Below are positions 60,731-64,000 of a stretch of 64,000 nucleotides of DNA, piece by piece. The stretch is taken from the NCBI GenBank assembly GCA_031288185.1, contig JAITRZ010000042.1, positions 16,386 to 80,385 of the forward strand, written 5' to 3'. The stretch's first letter is position 1; every line of letters begins with the position of its first letter. Below the pieces are notes generated by a model, which was not told the origin of the DNA, did no database searches, and was given only the letters and a program-made list of their open reading frames with translations. Origin of the DNA: Coriobacteriales bacterium (GTDB taxonomy: Bacteria; Actinomycetota; Coriobacteriia; Coriobacteriales; UBA8131). A program made the translations under genes and the position numbers.

Positions 60731-61252
60731 ATGAATCCAACTGCAAAATGCGCTGGCATTGCCCAGCGCATTTTGGTTTTATGCGTTGGCAATATCTTGA
60801 TGCTGGACGATGGTTTGGGCCCGCGCCTGGCGCAGGAACTCCGGCGAAACTATGAGTTTGATGCCAATACCTGCGTCTTGGATCGTGCTACGATGGGCAT
60901 GGCCCTACTAAGTGACCTTAAGGCGTTTGATGTTGTCTTGCTTGTGGACGCAGTGGACAACACCGGCCTCGAGCCGGGCACGGTGGTTAGTTTTTCGCCT
61001 GCGGAGGTGGCCCCCTATGCAGCCTTTCATGGTGCCCATGACACCCGCTTTGCCGATGTGTTGGCGGCGGCGCAGCTTCTTGGTTACCCAATAGATGGCC
61101 ACTGCCTGGGCGTTCAGATAGCCAATGGTCACCCTGAACAATGCGCCATTGGCCTAACGCCCGCTGTTGAAGCTGCCTTGCCGGCTCTTCAGCAGGCTGT
61201 CCTGAGCTTTCTAATCGCGCGTGGGGCTGTGGTTGCCAGGCGTGGGGATTAA
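60731..61252 (+). CDS. Hydrogenase maturation protease (HyaD/HybD family)
   Basis: ILVLCVGNILMLDDGLGPRLAQELRRNYEFD, LLVDAVDNTGLEPGTVVSF. Confidence 0.9.
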   Translation: MNPTAKCAGIAQRILVLCVGNILMLDDGLGPRLAQELRRNYEFDANTCVLDRATMGMALLSDLKAFDVVLLVDAVDNTGLEPGTVVSFSPAEVAPYAAFHGAHDTRFADVLAAAQLLGYPIDGHCLGVQIANGHPEQCAIGLTPAVEAALPALQQAVLSFLIARGAVVARRGD

Positions 61253-61502
61253 ATAACGGTACAGGGTAGGGAACAAAAGAGATGGTTCATCTATCTGGCT
61301 ACCCGGCAGGTGAACCGATCCCCTTTTATCCTCTTTAAATTACCTACCACAACAAGCTCCAGCACAAAAATAAGCGCGAGAATCCTGCCGATAAGAAGCT
61401 GTGAGGCGGAATGCGCAATATAGCCAAGGCACAACGCTTCTTAGCCAAGGCAGCCGGATCCGCAGGCTTGAACCTTGATAGCGCCCATGCTATCATATCT
61501 TC

Positions 61503-61734
61503 ATGGACATCGACTGCCTGAATAATCCGAGCAACGTGCGTTTTGAGAAGCTCGTGGCCATCTGCTCTCACTACTTTGGCGAGCCGAGGGTAAGGGGTAA
61601 CCACTACATCTTTAAGATGCCGTGGGCGGGTGACCCAAGGATCAATTTACAGAAAGACGATAGTTAAGGCCAAGCCATATCAGGTACGTGATGTGAGAAA
61701 GGCATTGAACAGATTAGGTGAAAGAGATGAGTGA
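61503..61734 (+). pseudogene. HicA-like mRNA interferase toxin interrupted by a frameshift
   Basis: MDIDCLNNPSNVRFEKLVAICSHYFGEPRVRGNHYIFKMPWAGDPRINLQKDDS*, then the +1 frame continues VKAKPYQVRDVRKALNRLGERDE*. Confidence 0.75.
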
Positions 61735-62065
61735 TTCTATCATGTCGGTGGACAAGTACACCTATCGTGTTGAGTGGTCAGCCGAGGATCAAGTTCACGT
61801 CGCCCGTTGCCTGGAATTTCCATCACTGGGTGCACACGGCAAAAGTGCCATCGTAGCGCTCAAAGAGATCGAACGGGTAGTAACGGCATCCATCAAGTGG
61901 ATGGCCGAGAATGGCGAGGCTATTCCTGAGCCCTTTGGCATGAAAGCCTATAAGGGCAATTTGACCCTGCGCATACCAGCAGAATTACACCGGAGCATCG
62001 CCGTCGCTTCGGCCGAGCAAGGCGTGTCCATCAACCAATATATTCTGGCCAAAATCGCTCGATAA
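61727..62065 (+). CDS. HicB-like antitoxin
   Basis: YRVEWSAEDQVHVARCLEFPSLGAHGKS..LTLRIPAELHRSIAVASAEQGVSINQYILAKI; start overlaps the hicA frame stop. Confidence 0.88.
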   Translation: MSDSIMSVDKYTYRVEWSAEDQVHVARCLEFPSLGAHGKSAIVALKEIERVVTASIKWMAENGEAIPEPFGMKAYKGNLTLRIPAELHRSIAVASAEQGVSINQYILAKIAR

Positions 62066-62292
62066 AATGCCCCCCATGATACAACGCCACTCTCAATCCT
62101 GTCTTTAGCCTCCACCCATATGCAGGCGTGACTTGTTTATTGATTCTGCCAGATGACTAGGCCCTTTGACCTCCACCCGTACACGTGACACACCCCACCT
62201 GTGTTACACTATGCACTGTCAGGACAAGCAGGTAAGCAACGCACCACGAAGACAGGCACCAGAACAAGCAGGCAATCTGAAAGGAGTAAAAC

Positions 62293-63237
62293 ATGTCACA
62301 AATTTCGCCGGGGGGGGGGGCTCATAGCTTAGCTCTTCTCCCATCCACCAACACCTATGAGGGCGCAAGTGTGCGCGCCAAAGATGCCGCCCAGGCTTAT
62401 GCGCCAGGCGGTTTTTTATACCCTGATTCATCTTTTGGGAAGAAAAACGGTGCTAGGACTGTCGCCGCGTGGGCCCCTCGCACAGGGAGTGCCGGCTCAA
62501 ACACTCTGCGACCTCGTCGCCTCGACAGCATTGGTAGTGCAAGCTCCCTTGCGGCCCCTCAACCTGGCTCCTCGGCCTGCGGAACTCTCCGGATGCCCCC
62601 TGTGCGAGGTGCTACACAAGGCCCATCACACCTGACGGGCACTCAAGGCTTTACCTTAGTAGAACTCATTGTGGTGATAGTTATTTTGGGAATCCTTCTT
62701 GCCGTTGCGGTTCCGGCACTTACCGGCTATATCGCTAAAGCTCAGGACAAGCAATACATCATGGATGCCAAAGACACCGTGCAGGCAGTTCGCGCTGTGC
62801 TGGATGAGGCGTATGCAGCAGATGAACTTACCTCAAATCCCCTTGTATCTAACTACATTCAAAATGGGCAGACAAGCTCGATAACCAAATTATTTAATAC
62901 GGCGTTTATCTCACGCGAAGCTACCGGCAACATCTGGGGCTATTATTGTCGTGCATTCGACCTCATGGGAAAGACCTTTCCGGCGGTGGCAGCTGACCCT
63001 GGGTTTTGGTCACTTCTACTTGTTGGTTCCGCAGACGCAACCGCTCTGGATGCCGATGGATTTATCTATGAGATGTATCCGGAGGGATCCGTTTCCGGCA
63101 GGCCCTGTGTTATTGTGACCTATCGGATGACACGTGCTGGTCAGCCCACTACTTACACTAACTTTTATGGCGTGGTGCAAACTGTCGACATCTACAACGC
63201 TGACGCGGGTTATGAAATATATTATCTTGTGAAGTGA
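62293..63237 (+). CDS. Type IV pilin-like prepilin, copy B (in-frame/ON with 11 G)
   Basis: SD AAGGAG, ATG 62293, MSQISPGGGAHS..; GFTLVELIVVIVILGILLAVAVPALTGYI; C-terminal region homologous to copy A. Confidence 0.88.
   Translation: MSQISPGGGAHSLALLPSTNTYEGASVRAKDAAQAYAPGGFLYPDSSFGKKNGARTVAAWAPRTGSAGSNTLRPRRLDSIGSASSLAAPQPGSSACGTLRMPPVRGATQGPSHLTGTQGFTLVELIVVIVILGILLAVAVPALTGYIAKAQDKQYIMDAKDTVQAVRAVLDEAYAADELTSNPLVSNYIQNGQTSSITKLFNTAFISREATGNIWGYYCRAFDLMGKTFPAVAADPGFWSLLLVGSADATALDADGFIYEMYPEGSVSGRPCVIVTYRMTRAGQPTTYTNFYGVVQTVDIYNADAGYEIYYLVK
62310..62320 (+). repeat. Poly-G tract, 11 G (candidate slippage site, pilin copy B)
   Basis: Read directly: ttcgcc-GGGGGGGGGGG-ctcata. Confidence 0.9.
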
Positions 63238-63276
63238 TACGCCACTCGACCTGACAGCACACCACCCACGAGTGAA

Positions 63277-63368
63277 GGTTGTCAGGGGATGGTGAACCGT
63301 GACAATTCCATGCGGATTTTCAGCAGCTTGTCACGGTGCACGTCCCCCTGACGCTACTCCTGACAACC
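63277..63368. repeat. Nested inverted repeats between pilin copies B and C
   Basis: GGTTGTCAGGGG..CCGTGACAA..TTGTCACGG..CCCCTGAC..CTGACAACC. Confidence 0.75.
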
Positions 63369-63484
63369 CGTAACAAGCGCTGTTTTACGCACAAACTTTC
63401 ACCTTGTGCTATCATGAATCCTTGTTTTAGGCATTAGCAAACAGCTTTAATGGGCACCACTGTGAGGGAAGGGAAAAAACGAGC

Positions 63485-64000
63485 ATGCAAAGTAATCTCC
63501 AGCTACACACAAATCTCCGGGGGGGGGGGGTATTTATCTCCTAGCCCACTGATCCCTTCGATAACCACCCCGCCCAAGCCCGCTTGCCAACAGTCGTTGG
63601 AGGCGGCTTTTTTGTGTTCGCGCGCAAAGATGGTGGGGGAAGCCCCTGTGCCAGGCGGTTTTTTGTACTCTGATATAGCACAAATGCGCACACAGAGAGC
63701 ACCGGCTGCGTGGGCCCCTCGCACAGGGGACGCTGCCCCTGGTAACGGTTTAAGCTGCACGTGGGCCCCTCGCACAGGGGACACCGGATCAAACACTCTG
63801 TGCCCTCGTCGCCTCAGTAGTGCAAGCTCCCCTGCGGCCTACCACCAAGGCTCCTCGGTCTGCGGAACTCACCGGGCATGTCCTCAGCAAGGTGCTACCC
63901 AAAGACGTGCCGGCTCAGTTTCTGCCCGCTCCTTATGTTCCCCTGCAAAAAAACGCGCTGGCTTCACTCTTGTAGAACTCATCGTAGTAATAGTTATCTT
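63485..64000 (+). CDS. Type IV pilin-like prepilin, copy C (5' part only; OFF with 12 G; open frame from TTG 63597; runs off window)
   Basis: ATG 63485 with the same upstream sequence as copy A; open frame reaches ..PAKKRAGFTLVELIVVIVI at the window end. Confidence 0.8.
63519..63530 (+). repeat. Poly-G tract, 12 G (candidate slippage site, pilin copy C)
   Basis: Read directly: atctcc-GGGGGGGGGGGG-tattta. Confidence 0.9.
63580..63613 (+). terminator. Terminator-like hairpin plus T6 within pilin C leader
   Basis: CCGC-ttg-CCAAC-agtc-GTTGG-ag-GCGG-c-TTTTTT. Confidence 0.55.

Overview
The window is 64 kb of a GC-rich bacterial chromosome. The gene order (infC-rpmI-rplT, ftsZ-yggS-sepF-proC-yggT-divIVA, infA-rpmJ-rpsM-rpsK-rpsD-rpoA-rplQ, atpIBEFHAGDC) suggests an actinomycetotal, perhaps Coriobacteriia-like, genome; this is inference because no search was run. 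Most of it is housekeeping: hflX, leuA, RNase H-QueD fusion, coaBC, infC operon, a nickel/peptide-type ABC transporter, modABC, the ftsZ/sepF cluster, the ribosomal/rpoA cluster, pgi, gatCAB, PiT phosphate uptake, fic, def-fmt, glpX, glyA, F-type ATP synthase, and a group-1-type [NiFe] hydrogenase with cytochrome b and maturation protease. The most interesting signal is a family of three type IV pilin-like genes (at about 1.5, 62.3 and 63.5 kb). Each carries a long poly-G tract just after a plausible start codon. Copies A and C have 12 Gs and are out of frame; copy B has 11 Gs and is in frame, and 11 Gs would open all three. Each tract is followed, inside the reading frame, by a terminator-like hairpin plus T6, and then by a very long leader (about 118-159 residues) before the GFTLVEL pilin motif. 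This looks like a phase-variable pilin system, possibly coupled to attenuation. A second pattern is recurrent short-offset direct duplications (about 15-36 bp, mostly 50-70 bp apart) of gene ends, ribosome-binding sites and start codons, and coding linkers. Other points include a frameshifted hicA beside intact hicB, an orphan CdiA-CT-like nuclease, a probable AUA start for infC, and several strong hairpins. No tRNA, rRNA or CRISPR array was recognised.
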